A DNA stretch of 12,176 bases, from assembly GCA_964616275.1 (NCBI GenBank), contig CAZTUL010000065.1, positions 1 to 12,176 of the forward strand, given 5' to 3'. The notes below the pieces were generated by a model. The model worked only from the letters and a program-made list of their open reading frames with translations, searched no databases and was not told the DNA's origin. Each line of letters begins with the position of its first letter. Position 1 is the stretch's first letter. Shown here in pieces: positions 1 to 5,673 of this stretch. The position numbers and the translations under genes are program-made. Source of the stretch: CAYZJV01 sp964616275 (GTDB lineage Bacteria; Spirochaetota; Spirochaetia; Sphaerochaetales; Sphaerochaetaceae).

Positions 1-54
1 TAGAGCAGGTGGCTGTTAACCACCCTGTCGGCGGTTCAAGTCCGTCCGGGGGAG
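1..54 (+). tRNA. tRNA-Asn (GTT), 5' end missing
   Basis: This is the 3' two-thirds of a tRNA; its acceptor 5' strand and most of the D arm lie before the window. The anticodon stem pairs 8-12 (GGTGG) with 20-24 (CCACC). The seven-base loop 13-19 is CTGTTAA, with anticodon GTT at 15-17, which reads Asn codons. The variable loop is 25-29. The T stem pairs 30-34 with 42-46 (one G-T pair) around the loop TTCAAGT. The 3' acceptor strand is 47-53, followed by discriminator base G54, as is usual for bacterial tRNA-Asn. The bases after it are CAAG, so the CCA end is not encoded. Confidence 0.93.
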
Positions 55-62
55 CAAGAGTA

Positions 63-109
63 AGGGAGTCAAATCTGTATGAAATATGGATGAGGCTCCC
101 TCCTTTTTT
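63..109 (+). terminator. Rho-independent terminator after tRNA-Asn
   Basis: AGGGAG at 63-68 pairs with CTCCCT at 96-101, extended by a T-G and a C-G pair on the loop side. After two C residues comes a run of six T at 104-109. The loop is long (about 25 nt), so the stem is weaker than in a textbook terminator. Its place directly behind the tRNA supports the call. Confidence 0.6.
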
Positions 110-171
110 CGGCACATTTAGATTTCATTGACAGTATGCCCTCTTTACAATCTACCACCTCAGCCCTAATC

Positions 172-177
172 TATAAT
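172..177 (+). promoter_or_regulatory. Candidate -10 box upstream of the small membrane-protein gene
   Basis: A perfect TATAAT lies 53 bases before the start codon at 231. No good -35 box sits 16-18 bases upstream of it. A perfect TTGACA at 128-133 is too far away to pair with it, and the hexamer at the right distance from TTGACA (TCTACC, 151-156) is poor. Either element may be the real promoter; the sequence does not decide. Confidence 0.35.
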
Positions 178-230
178 GAGATGAATGGTAAGTTGTACCG
201 GTTCTCGAATCGGTAGGAGGATTCATCCAT

Positions 231-602
231 ATGAAATTAACACTGAAAAATTTCATCTTCTGGAGTCCTAGAATTCTTTGGATAGCCTTTGCTGTTTTTG
301 TCAGTCTCTTTGCATTAGATGTATTTGAGCCCGGTATTCCTTTCTGGTCGGCTCTAGGAGGGTTCTTAATCCATCTCATTCCGACCTATATCCTCATCAT
401 AGTCCTAATCTTTTCATGGAAATGGGAATGGATTGGTGCGGTAAGTGCAATAGTTCTCGCTATACTCTATATCTTCCCATTTAGTCATGCTGATTTACAT
501 TGGAGCGAATTCGTCTTCATTGCACTGCCCCTTCTTGTTATGGGAGTCCTCTTTCTACTGGGGTGGATACTGAAGAGAAAGGAAAAGGAACGCCCATCCT
601 AG
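231..602 (+). CDS. Small four-helix membrane protein, unknown function
   Basis: A 123-residue hydrophobic protein with four likely membrane segments at about residues 15-31, 41-62, 66-84 and 93-114, and a basic C-terminal tail (KRKEKE) that probably faces the cytoplasm. No catalytic motif is visible. The N-terminal pattern WSPRIL followed by a helix ending FALDVF, then LIHLIP, recalls small uncharacterised membrane proteins that I believe are classed as DUF7670; I recall this and could not check it. A strong Shine-Dalgarno AGGAGG lies at 215-220, but its 10-nt spacing to the ATG is long. It is followed 121 bp later by another small membrane-protein gene on the same strand, possibly co-transcribed. 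The gene looks intact; its function is unknown. Confidence 0.75.
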   Translation: MKLTLKNFIFWSPRILWIAFAVFVSLFALDVFEPGIPFWSALGGFLIHLIPTYILIIVLIFSWKWEWIGAVSAIVLAILYIFPFSHADLHWSEFVFIALPLLVMGVLFLLGWILKRKEKERPS

Positions 603-631
603 TGCCTATCGCATATACAGAGGGAACTATC

Positions 632-661
632 TTGAGCTTGTGTCGTGCAACTCACTATTCT
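632..661 (+). promoter_or_regulatory. Weak candidate promoter before the truncated membrane-protein gene
   Basis: TTGAGC (632-637) and TATTCT (656-661) are separated by 18 bases. Each hexamer matches four of six consensus positions. The gene starts 62 bases further on. Read-through from the upstream gene is equally possible. Confidence 0.25.
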
Positions 662-723
662 TGTTAAATTGGTAGGGAACATGTGGTTTTTAATCGTTTG
701 CAGGTTACAAGGAGAGAAACAAA

Positions 724-879
724 ATGAAATACCTTCGAGTTTTGTTAATAATCATTCATACAATTATTGGGATAGGAGCTCTGGCTGGAGGATACGCCTG
801 TCTCGCTGATCCCATAACACCAGCTGGAGCATCAGTTGAAATGCTACAGGGTTCACCGTTCACTACCTATTCCCCATAA
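724..879 (+). pseudogene. Truncated small membrane protein (N-terminal remnant)
   Basis: An open frame of 51 codons with a strong ribosome-binding site (AAGGAGAG) upstream of the ATG. The product starts MKYLRVLLIIIHTIIGIGAL, a single membrane segment, and continues with a GGYACLADP turn and a GSPFTTY motif before the stop at 877-879. From memory of related small membrane proteins, the pattern of first helix, Gly-Gly, Asp-Pro, then SPF-x-x-(Y/F)-x-IPG leads into two or three further helices that are missing here. A +1 shift near 870 would restore Ile-Pro, but the following residues are not hydrophobic, so a simple frameshift does not recover the rest. I infer that a deletion or rearrangement removed the 3' part and brought the convergent binding-protein gene close. 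It could also be a genuine short single-helix protein. Confidence 0.55.
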
Positions 880-953
880 ATCTCATCACATCCAAGCGTA
901 CAAGTACTACACCTTAAACCTAACTTCTCATTCCATCTTTTTAGACTATTGTG

Positions 954-1898
954 CTAAAGAAACCCCTTCTCTTGTAGATAAGCACGAGCAACTTCACGAG
1001 CTGATTGCCCTTCAACAGCAATCCTGCTATTCAGTACTTGAAGCGTCTCAAGATCAAGACTGGTGAATACCGGTTCAAGAATTCCAGCAATTTCGGGATT
1101 TTGATCAAGCACTGCTGATCGTATGATAGGGGCTGGAGCATACACTGGCTGAATATTTCGGGTGTCGGTGAGAATCTTTAAACCAAGAGCGGCAAGCTGT
1201 CCATCGGTCCCATAAGCCATGGCTGCATTTACCTGTTCCTGGCCAGATGCAGCTGCTTGTTCTGTGAGCGTCGTATTGCCACCGGAAAACACGAGTAACT
1301 GACTCTCATCGAGTGAGAACCCATATCCCGCTTCAAAACTCGGCAATGCTGCCTCACTGGAAACAAACTCCTCGCTTGCTGCTAATTTAAAGTGCTCTCC
1401 CCTATTGATATACAAAGCTAAATCCTCAAGTGTTTCCAAATTGGCATTCTGAGCTAGATCATTACGCACGGCAATTGCCCACGTATTATTTGCAGGAGCT
1501 GGAGTCAGCCATACAATATCGTTTGCCGCTAAGTCCAACTCAGCTGCTTTCGCATACCCAGCCTGGAAATCCTTCCAAATATCGGCATCGGACTCACCTG
1601 AAAAGAAGTAGTAGGCATTCCCCGTATACTCCGGATAGATATCAATCTCGCCAGCAATAATTGCTGAACGAACAATCGGAGTCGCACCGGTCTGAGTCTT
1701 ATCGATCACATCAAACCCTGCATCTTCCAAAACGAGCACGATTATATTCCCCAGCAAAGCACCCTCAGTATCAATCTTTGAGCCAACGGTTATTTCCACC
1801 TTTTCAACCTGTTCTTGAGAACCACCTGAAAATATGGGTATAGCCACAGTTATAAACACTAAAACAAAAAACAAAGTTCTTCGATTGAATAGTTTCAT
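954..1898 (-). CDS. osmF: Osmoprotectant (glycine betaine type) ABC transporter substrate-binding protein, OsmF/YehZ-like
   Basis: This 314-residue exported protein captures a quaternary-amine osmolyte in the periplasm and delivers it to the permease. Residues 1-24 form a signal peptide: basic MKLFNRR, a hydrophobic core, then IFS before GGSQEQ. There is no lipobox cysteine, so it should be soluble, as I recall for E. coli OsmF (about 305 residues). The family hallmark G-A-T-P-I-V-R, then GEIDIYPEYTG, spans residues 71-93. The rest fits the OpuAC-type type II binding-protein fold, including a late PAPIIR stretch. Start: GGAGGT (complement of 1905-1910) precedes the ATG by six bases. The gene is divergent from the permease-ATPase-permease operon at 2133-5164 and completes that importer. 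The exact ligand (glycine betaine, choline, proline betaine or another) cannot be read from sequence, so the symbol rests on family resemblance. Confidence 0.88.
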   Translation of the reverse strand: MKLFNRRTLFFVLVFITVAIPIFSGGSQEQVEKVEITVGSKIDTEGALLGNIIVLVLEDAGFDVIDKTQTGATPIVRSAIIAGEIDIYPEYTGNAYYFFSGESDADIWKDFQAGYAKAAELDLAANDIVWLTPAPANNTWAIAVRNDLAQNANLETLEDLALYINRGEHFKLAASEEFVSSEAALPSFEAGYGFSLDESQLLVFSGGNTTLTEQAAASGQEQVNAAMAYGTDGQLAALGLKILTDTRNIQPVYAPAPIIRSAVLDQNPEIAGILEPVFTSLDLETLQVLNSRIAVEGQSAREVARAYLQEKGFL

Positions 1899-1958
1899 AC
1901 TTTTACCTCCGTATGAAGACCCTGGAACAACTCTTCAGCTCATCGCCATGTACCTAGA

Positions 1959-1987
1959 AATATATGAGGTGGTGTCCAATAAGGCAA
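1959..1987 (-). promoter_or_regulatory. Promoter of the binding-protein gene (leftward)
   Basis: On the minus strand, TTGCCT (complement of 1982-1987) is followed after exactly 17 bases by TATATT (complement of 1959-1964). Four of six -35 and five of six -10 positions match the sigma70 consensus. The predicted 5' leader is about 55 nt. It stands back to back with the rightward promoter at 2031-2059. Confidence 0.6.
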
Positions 1988-2006
1988 CCCTAATAGTTCT
2001 AAACAG

Positions 2007-2029
2007 AAAAACCATAAAAAGCGGAAAAA
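2007..2029. promoter_or_regulatory. Phased A-tracts between the divergent promoters
   Basis: Three runs of five A at 2007-2011, 2016-2020 and 2025-2029 repeat every 9 bases and end one base before the rightward -35 box. Such spacing can give intrinsic curvature, and its place matches an UP element for the rightward promoter. This is inferred from spacing only. Confidence 0.4.
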
Positions 2030-2030
2030 C

Positions 2031-2059
2031 TTGATTCTGTTAAATTTCCCTGCTATCTT
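2031..2059 (+). promoter_or_regulatory. Promoter of the permease-ATPase-permease operon
   Basis: TTGATT (2031-2036), a 17-base spacer, then TATCTT (2054-2059). The -10 box is preceded by TG plus one base (TGC at 2051-2053), an extended -10 element. The leader to the GTG start at 2133 would be about 67 nt. Confidence 0.6.
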
Positions 2060-2132
2060 CATGCTAAGTAGATTGGGTCTTGGTATAGGAGTAATGAATA
2101 AATAGAGCACGGCACTGCATACTGGAGAATAG

Positions 2133-3302
2133 GTGAAACTCAATGATTCTCAGCAAAAAGTCCACCGAAAGCTTGCTGGCATCGTCCTGTTGATGTTTAC
2201 TGTAAGCTTTTTCTTGCCTCTCTTGCTTACACGTGAAAACAGAATAGCCCCCGAAATTCCCATTACCATCATAGATATTGGATTAGGATTTACTCTTCTA
2301 CTCCTCATTCCACCGGGAATGATGATTCTGTATGGGATACTTCGCAATGTACGGGTAACCGAGTGGGTTCGCACCTTGAGCGGTTTTCTCGGCATTTTGT
2401 TTCCAGTGCTTATCTTAGCTTTAATCGGACCACAAAGAATATCCACACTTGGAGCTTTTTCTCGATTCAGTCCCGGTTCGGGTATGTACCTCTATCTTAT
2501 TGCGACCTCCATGATCTTTATCATGGATGCTCGATTAAAACTTCGTGATTATGCTGGATTTATCATAATCCTTGGAGTACTACTCTCATTAGGAGCCACT
2601 GGAGCTTATAGTCAACTTGGTATTGTTTTAGAGGCTGAAAACTTTGGCAATCGACTAAGTCGAGAAATCTTTGCACACCTCAGAATCACGGGAATAAGTC
2701 TTATAATCAGTATGAGTATCGGCATTCCTTTTGCACTGTTAACATTTCAGAATAGACGAGTAAGAAAGTTAATTTTCCCCCTACTTAATGTGCTGCAGAC
2801 TATTCCCGGAATTGCCCTCTTTGGATTACTCATCGCACCGCTCGCAGCACTCTCCCGGGCTTTCCCCCTCTTAAGAACTTGGGGCATAAAAGGAATAGGA
2901 AATACCCCTGCAATAATCGCATTAAGTATATATGCTATTTATCCCATTATTCGCTATAGCTTTACTGCATTTTCAAACCTTGACGGGAGCATTGTCCTCG
3001 CTGCCAAAGGGATGGGAATGAATTCACGTCAGATATGGACACTCGTTCGGTTTCCGTTAGCTGCACCGGGAATACTTCAAGGTGTCCGGGTAGCTCTCGT
3101 CCAAACAATAGGTAACGCAACACTGGCAAAACTCATCGGTGGTGACGGCTTAGGGGTGTTGGTTTTTGAGGGACTCGGGCAAGCTTCAGTCGATATGGTA
3201 TTACTCGGCATGATGCTTATCATAGCGTTAACGTTGGCTGCCGACCGAATACTTTACGTCTTAATTACCCTAAGTACACCAAAACCATTGCGAGCTTCAT
3301 GA
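2133..3302 (+). CDS. yehY: Osmoprotectant ABC transporter permease, YehY-like
   Basis: A 389-residue inner-membrane permease, one of two membrane subunits of the importer. It has an extra N-terminal set of roughly four to five helices (about residues 15-32, 44-70, 80-99, 118-131, 141-156), then a canonical binding-protein-dependent permease domain from about 180. The ATPase-docking EAA loop spans about 289-312 (AAKGMGMNSRQIW, then FPLAAPGI), followed by IGGDGLG at 335-341. Length and layout match E. coli YehY (about 385 residues), not the short OpuCB-type subunit. The start is GTG: TGGAG at 2123-2127 lies five bases upstream and no better in-frame ATG is near. The stop is followed by 46 bases before the ATPase gene, in the same operon. 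Confidence 0.87.
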   Translation: MKLNDSQQKVHRKLAGIVLLMFTVSFFLPLLLTRENRIAPEIPITIIDIGLGFTLLLLIPPGMMILYGILRNVRVTEWVRTLSGFLGILFPVLILALIGPQRISTLGAFSRFSPGSGMYLYLIATSMIFIMDARLKLRDYAGFIIILGVLLSLGATGAYSQLGIVLEAENFGNRLSREIFAHLRITGISLIISMSIGIPFALLTFQNRRVRKLIFPLLNVLQTIPGIALFGLLIAPLAALSRAFPLLRTWGIKGIGNTPAIIALSIYAIYPIIRYSFTAFSNLDGSIVLAAKGMGMNSRQIWTLVRFPLAAPGILQGVRVALVQTIGNATLAKLIGGDGLGVLVFEGLGQASVDMVLLGMMLIIALTLAADRILYVLITLSTPKPLRAS

Positions 3303-3321
3303 GGTGATTCATGAGGGATAG

Positions 3322-3338
3322 GAACGAACAATTCGTTC
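3322..3338 (+). repeat. Inverted repeat abutting the ATPase ribosome-binding site
   Basis: GAACGAA (3322-3328), loop CAA, TTCGTTC (3332-3338): a perfect 7-bp hairpin. The Shine-Dalgarno AGGAGGG starts at the next base (3339). Just upstream, TCATGAG occurs twice (3297-3303 and 3309-3315). The hairpin may tune translation of the ATPase or protect mRNA between the genes; no T-run follows, so it is not a terminator. Confidence 0.45.
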
Positions 3339-3348
3339 AGGAGGGAAC

Positions 3349-4461
3349 ATGAGCAGATCATCACAACACCCAGTACTTCCCGAAACAACTATATTTTTAC
3401 AGACAGAGCATATATCGGTAAAGTATGGTGAAACCCTCGCATTACAGGATGTTTCGCTCCAGATTCCGAGCAATAGAGTTACGGTACTCATAGGTCCAAG
3501 TGGTTGTGGAAAATCCTCCACATTACGATGTATCAATAGCCTGGTAAAAATATCTGCAGGGAAAATTGACTATTGTGACGCATCGGTCCATGCATTAAGT
3601 GAAACCGATTTAAGACGTAGCATGGGGTATGCTATTCAGTCGGTAGGACTCATGCCACATTTAACGGTAGAGGATAATGTTGATCTGGTACCACGGCTCT
3701 TAGGCTGGGATAGAAGCACTCGCGATGAACGTGTTATCCGGCTGCTGAATCTTGTACGACTTGAACCCCAGACGTACCGAAAAAAATATCCTCACGAGCT
3801 TTCGGGTGGTGAGGCACAACGTGTTGGGGTAGCAAGGGCTCTAGGAGCAGATCCCCCTGTGCTCCTCATGGACGAACCTTTTGGAGCTGTCGACCCTCTC
3901 ACTCGAGAACAGCTGCAAGATGAATTCATTCGTATTCAAAGACATCTCAAGAAAACCGTAATCTTTGTCACCCATGATATTGATGAGGCTGTTAGACTAG
4001 CCGATTACCTCGTTATTATGCGAGATGGCAGAATTGTACAGGCAGACACTCCTGAACAGATACTCTCTAATCCAGTGGATGATTTTGTAGAACGGTTTCT
4101 CGGCCCAGACCGCTCGCTTAAACGGCTCTCGCTCTACACGGCCGACCACTGTTGTGTGGGAGAGGTAGTATCGGGGACCAGTCGACCGTCAAAAGATCAA
4201 CTGCCGATTGGCACACACGACTGTTACTGGCAAATCGATGAGCAAGGAAAACCGATTTCTGGATTTACTCGACTCCACGGTTCTGTGGTGGAACGCAAAA
4301 TTTGTAGTGCATCACACAAAGTACAAACCTATTCATCGTTGAAGGAGTGTATGTCTACAATACTCAGTTTGGGGCTACCGGCGGCAGCAGTGGTCGATGA
4401 AGAGGGAAAATTACTTGGGGAGGTTCGCTTTGATACCATTCAAAAAATTAGTATCTCATAG
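3349..4461 (+). CDS. yehX: Osmoprotectant ABC transporter ATP-binding protein with C-terminal CBS-like region
   Basis: A 370-residue cytoplasmic ATPase that powers the importer. All nucleotide-binding motifs are intact: Walker A GPSGCGKSS (residues 49-57), Q-loop Gln97, signature LSGGE (151-155), Walker B VLLMDEP with catalytic Glu176 (171-177), D-loop GAVD, and H-loop His209 in VTHDIDEA. After about residue 260 come some 110 residues that look like a degenerate pair of CBS modules: WQIDEQGKPISGFTR near 290, and later AAAVVDEEGKLLGEV near 348-362. CBS modules in OpuA/OpuC ATPases sense ionic strength. E. coli YehX, at about 308 residues, is shorter, so this protein has an OpuCA-like tail. Start: AGGAGGG precedes the ATG by three bases. 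Its end overlaps the next permease gene, implying translational coupling. Confidence 0.9.
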   Translation: MSRSSQHPVLPETTIFLQTEHISVKYGETLALQDVSLQIPSNRVTVLIGPSGCGKSSTLRCINSLVKISAGKIDYCDASVHALSETDLRRSMGYAIQSVGLMPHLTVEDNVDLVPRLLGWDRSTRDERVIRLLNLVRLEPQTYRKKYPHELSGGEAQRVGVARALGADPPVLLMDEPFGAVDPLTREQLQDEFIRIQRHLKKTVIFVTHDIDEAVRLADYLVIMRDGRIVQADTPEQILSNPVDDFVERFLGPDRSLKRLSLYTADHCCVGEVVSGTSRPSKDQLPIGTHDCYWQIDEQGKPISGFTRLHGSVVERKICSASHKVQTYSSLKECMSTILSLGLPAAAVVDEEGKLLGEVRFDTIQKISIS

Positions 4462-5164
4462 GATACTATACCTCGGTATACTTGCACTGCTCCTCTTTAT
4501 CTACATCTCTTTTGAATCAGTTCAACAAACATTACTCGGCCTTATCTTCCCGTCAGAGACTCAATTTACTCATGCACGAAAGACAATTCTTGAAATGACT
4601 GGTGCTCATATTTCCCTAACACTTGCTGCTACCCTGCTTTCAGCTGCAATAGGAATTCTTCTCGGTGTAGTCGTCACGAGAAATGTGGGAAAGGATTTTC
4701 AACAACTTGTGCTGCGAATGAATGCATTTATACAAACTTTTCCACCTTCCGCCGTCATTATTTTAGCTTTTCCTGTACTTGGGTTCGGTTGGAAACCAGC
4801 ACTTCTTGCACTATTCCTCTACTCCTTATTCCCTGTTCTTGGAAACACAGTCGTCGGATTTCAAACAGTACAACCAGCAGTTATCGACGCAGCGAAAGGG
4901 ATGGGCATGACCTGGTTCCAACAATTGTGGATTGCAGAATTTCCTCAAGCTCTCCCCATGATACTCACCGGCATCAGACATAGTTACATACTCAATCTCG
5001 GAACAGCTGCCATCGCCGCAGTTATCGGAGGTGATGGATTAGGTATCATCATTATGAGTGGTCTTACATTACGGAATTCTGCTCTTGTCCTCAGTGGTAC
5101 CATAGTAATCAGCCTACTCGCTTTCATAGGCGAACACCTCTTTCGCCTTTTCAATAAGAGATGA
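4430..5164 (+). CDS. yehW: Osmoprotectant ABC transporter permease, YehW-like (TTG start)
   Basis: The second inner-membrane permease of the importer, with about five to six helices. The EAA loop is at residues 154-180 (DAAKGMGMTWFQQLW, then EFPQALPMI), followed by IGGDGLG. I chose TTG at 4430: a near-perfect GGGGAGG (4417-4423) sits six bases upstream, and the 244-residue product matches E. coli YehW at about 243. The upstream in-frame ATG at 4397 has no visible ribosome-binding site and would add 11 residues (255 in all). With the TTG start, the gene overlaps the end of the ATPase gene by 32 bases in another frame, which suggests coupled translation. The product has a short basic N-terminus (MIPFKK) before the first helix. 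Confidence 0.83.
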   Translation: MIPFKKLVSHRILYLGILALLLFIYISFESVQQTLLGLIFPSETQFTHARKTILEMTGAHISLTLAATLLSAAIGILLGVVVTRNVGKDFQQLVLRMNAFIQTFPPSAVIILAFPVLGFGWKPALLALFLYSLFPVLGNTVVGFQTVQPAVIDAAKGMGMTWFQQLWIAEFPQALPMILTGIRHSYILNLGTAAIAAVIGGDGLGIIIMSGLTLRNSALVLSGTIVISLLAFIGEHLFRLFNKR

Positions 5165-5190
5165 AAGATGTGTAACTTTTATAACAAAAC

Positions 5191-5207
5191 TTTCTTTAAT
5201 AAAGAAA
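5191..5207. repeat. AT-rich palindrome between the transporter operon and the exported-protein gene
   Basis: TTTCTTTA and TAAAGAAA are perfect inverted arms around a single A at 5199. There is no GC-rich stem and no T-run, so it is not an intrinsic terminator. In a 77-bp intergenic space it could be an operator, or it may be chance in AT-rich sequence. Confidence 0.35.
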
Positions 5208-5241
5208 TGGTCAAAAGGACTATCTATACACGAGGTTATCT

Positions 5242-5673
5242 ATGAAAAAATTCATCTTAATCATAAGTATTTTTATCATTGGAACAGCAACTCTTTTAGC
5301 TGAAATTGCTCCGGAAGAGTATCTTCGTATGCAGCAGCAGGCTCCCGAACACATCATTATCAACGTGCTTAAAGTTTCAACACGAAGATTTTTATTCAGT
5401 CGCACCATAAATCTCACGGTGCAAGCGGAAGTGGAATCGGTAGTAACCAGTGCCACTAATTTATCACCAGGGGACCGTATTACCATCACCTACACCCATT
5501 ATAAACCCAAAAAAGGAGTTGCAGGACCACGTCCTATTCCGATACTTAAAAAAGGAACCACTACCGATGCATTCTTAGCATTCGATCAGCAAGAGACGAG
5601 TTACCTACCAGCAGCTCGTGGTGCATCATTCGAACCGCTCCTCACGTGGAAAATAACAGAGGAGTTTCTATGA
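5242..5673 (+). CDS. Exported protein of unknown function
   Basis: A 143-residue protein with a clear signal peptide: MKK, a hydrophobic stretch to about residue 19, and a likely signal peptidase I cut after Ala20 (TLLA before EIAPEEY). The mature part is about 123 residues with alternating hydrophobic residues, suggesting a small beta-rich periplasmic domain. Distinct stretches are APEHIIINVLKV, then LSPGDRITITYTHY and GPRPIPILKKGTTTDAFL, and a late SYLPAARGASFEPL. I recall similar unnamed exported proteins in other environmental bacteria but know no function. There is no cysteine, no catalytic motif and no lipobox. GAGG at 5232-5235 precedes the ATG by six bases. Its stop codon shares bases with the start of the tocopherol-cyclase-like gene, so the two are translated together and may act on the same process. 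The importer operon ends 77 bp upstream, so read-through is possible. Confidence 0.75.
   Translation: MKKFILIISIFIIGTATLLAEIAPEEYLRMQQQAPEHIIINVLKVSTRRFLFSRTINLTVQAEVESVVTSATNLSPGDRITITYTHYKPKKGVAGPRPIPILKKGTTTDAFLAFDQQETSYLPAARGASFEPLLTWKITEEFL

Noticed and set aside
1..110. tRNA-Asn as an attachment site of an integrated element
   Set aside because: I found no integrase gene and saw no repeat of the tRNA 3' end elsewhere in the window. The downstream genes look like ordinary chromosomal functions.
128..177. TTGACA (128-133) and TATAAT (172-177) as one promoter
   Set aside because: They are 38 bases apart, far beyond the usable 16-19.
836..1066. A 76-codon open frame on the + strand after the truncated gene
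   Set aside because: It runs into the 3' end of the binding-protein gene on the other strand, has no ribosome-binding site and no membrane or domain features. Only its Ile-Pro near 873 resembles the missing part of the upstream gene.
5191..5207. Palindrome as a terminator of the transporter operon
   Set aside because: The stem is almost all A-T and is followed by ATGG, not a T-run. It was kept only as an inverted repeat.
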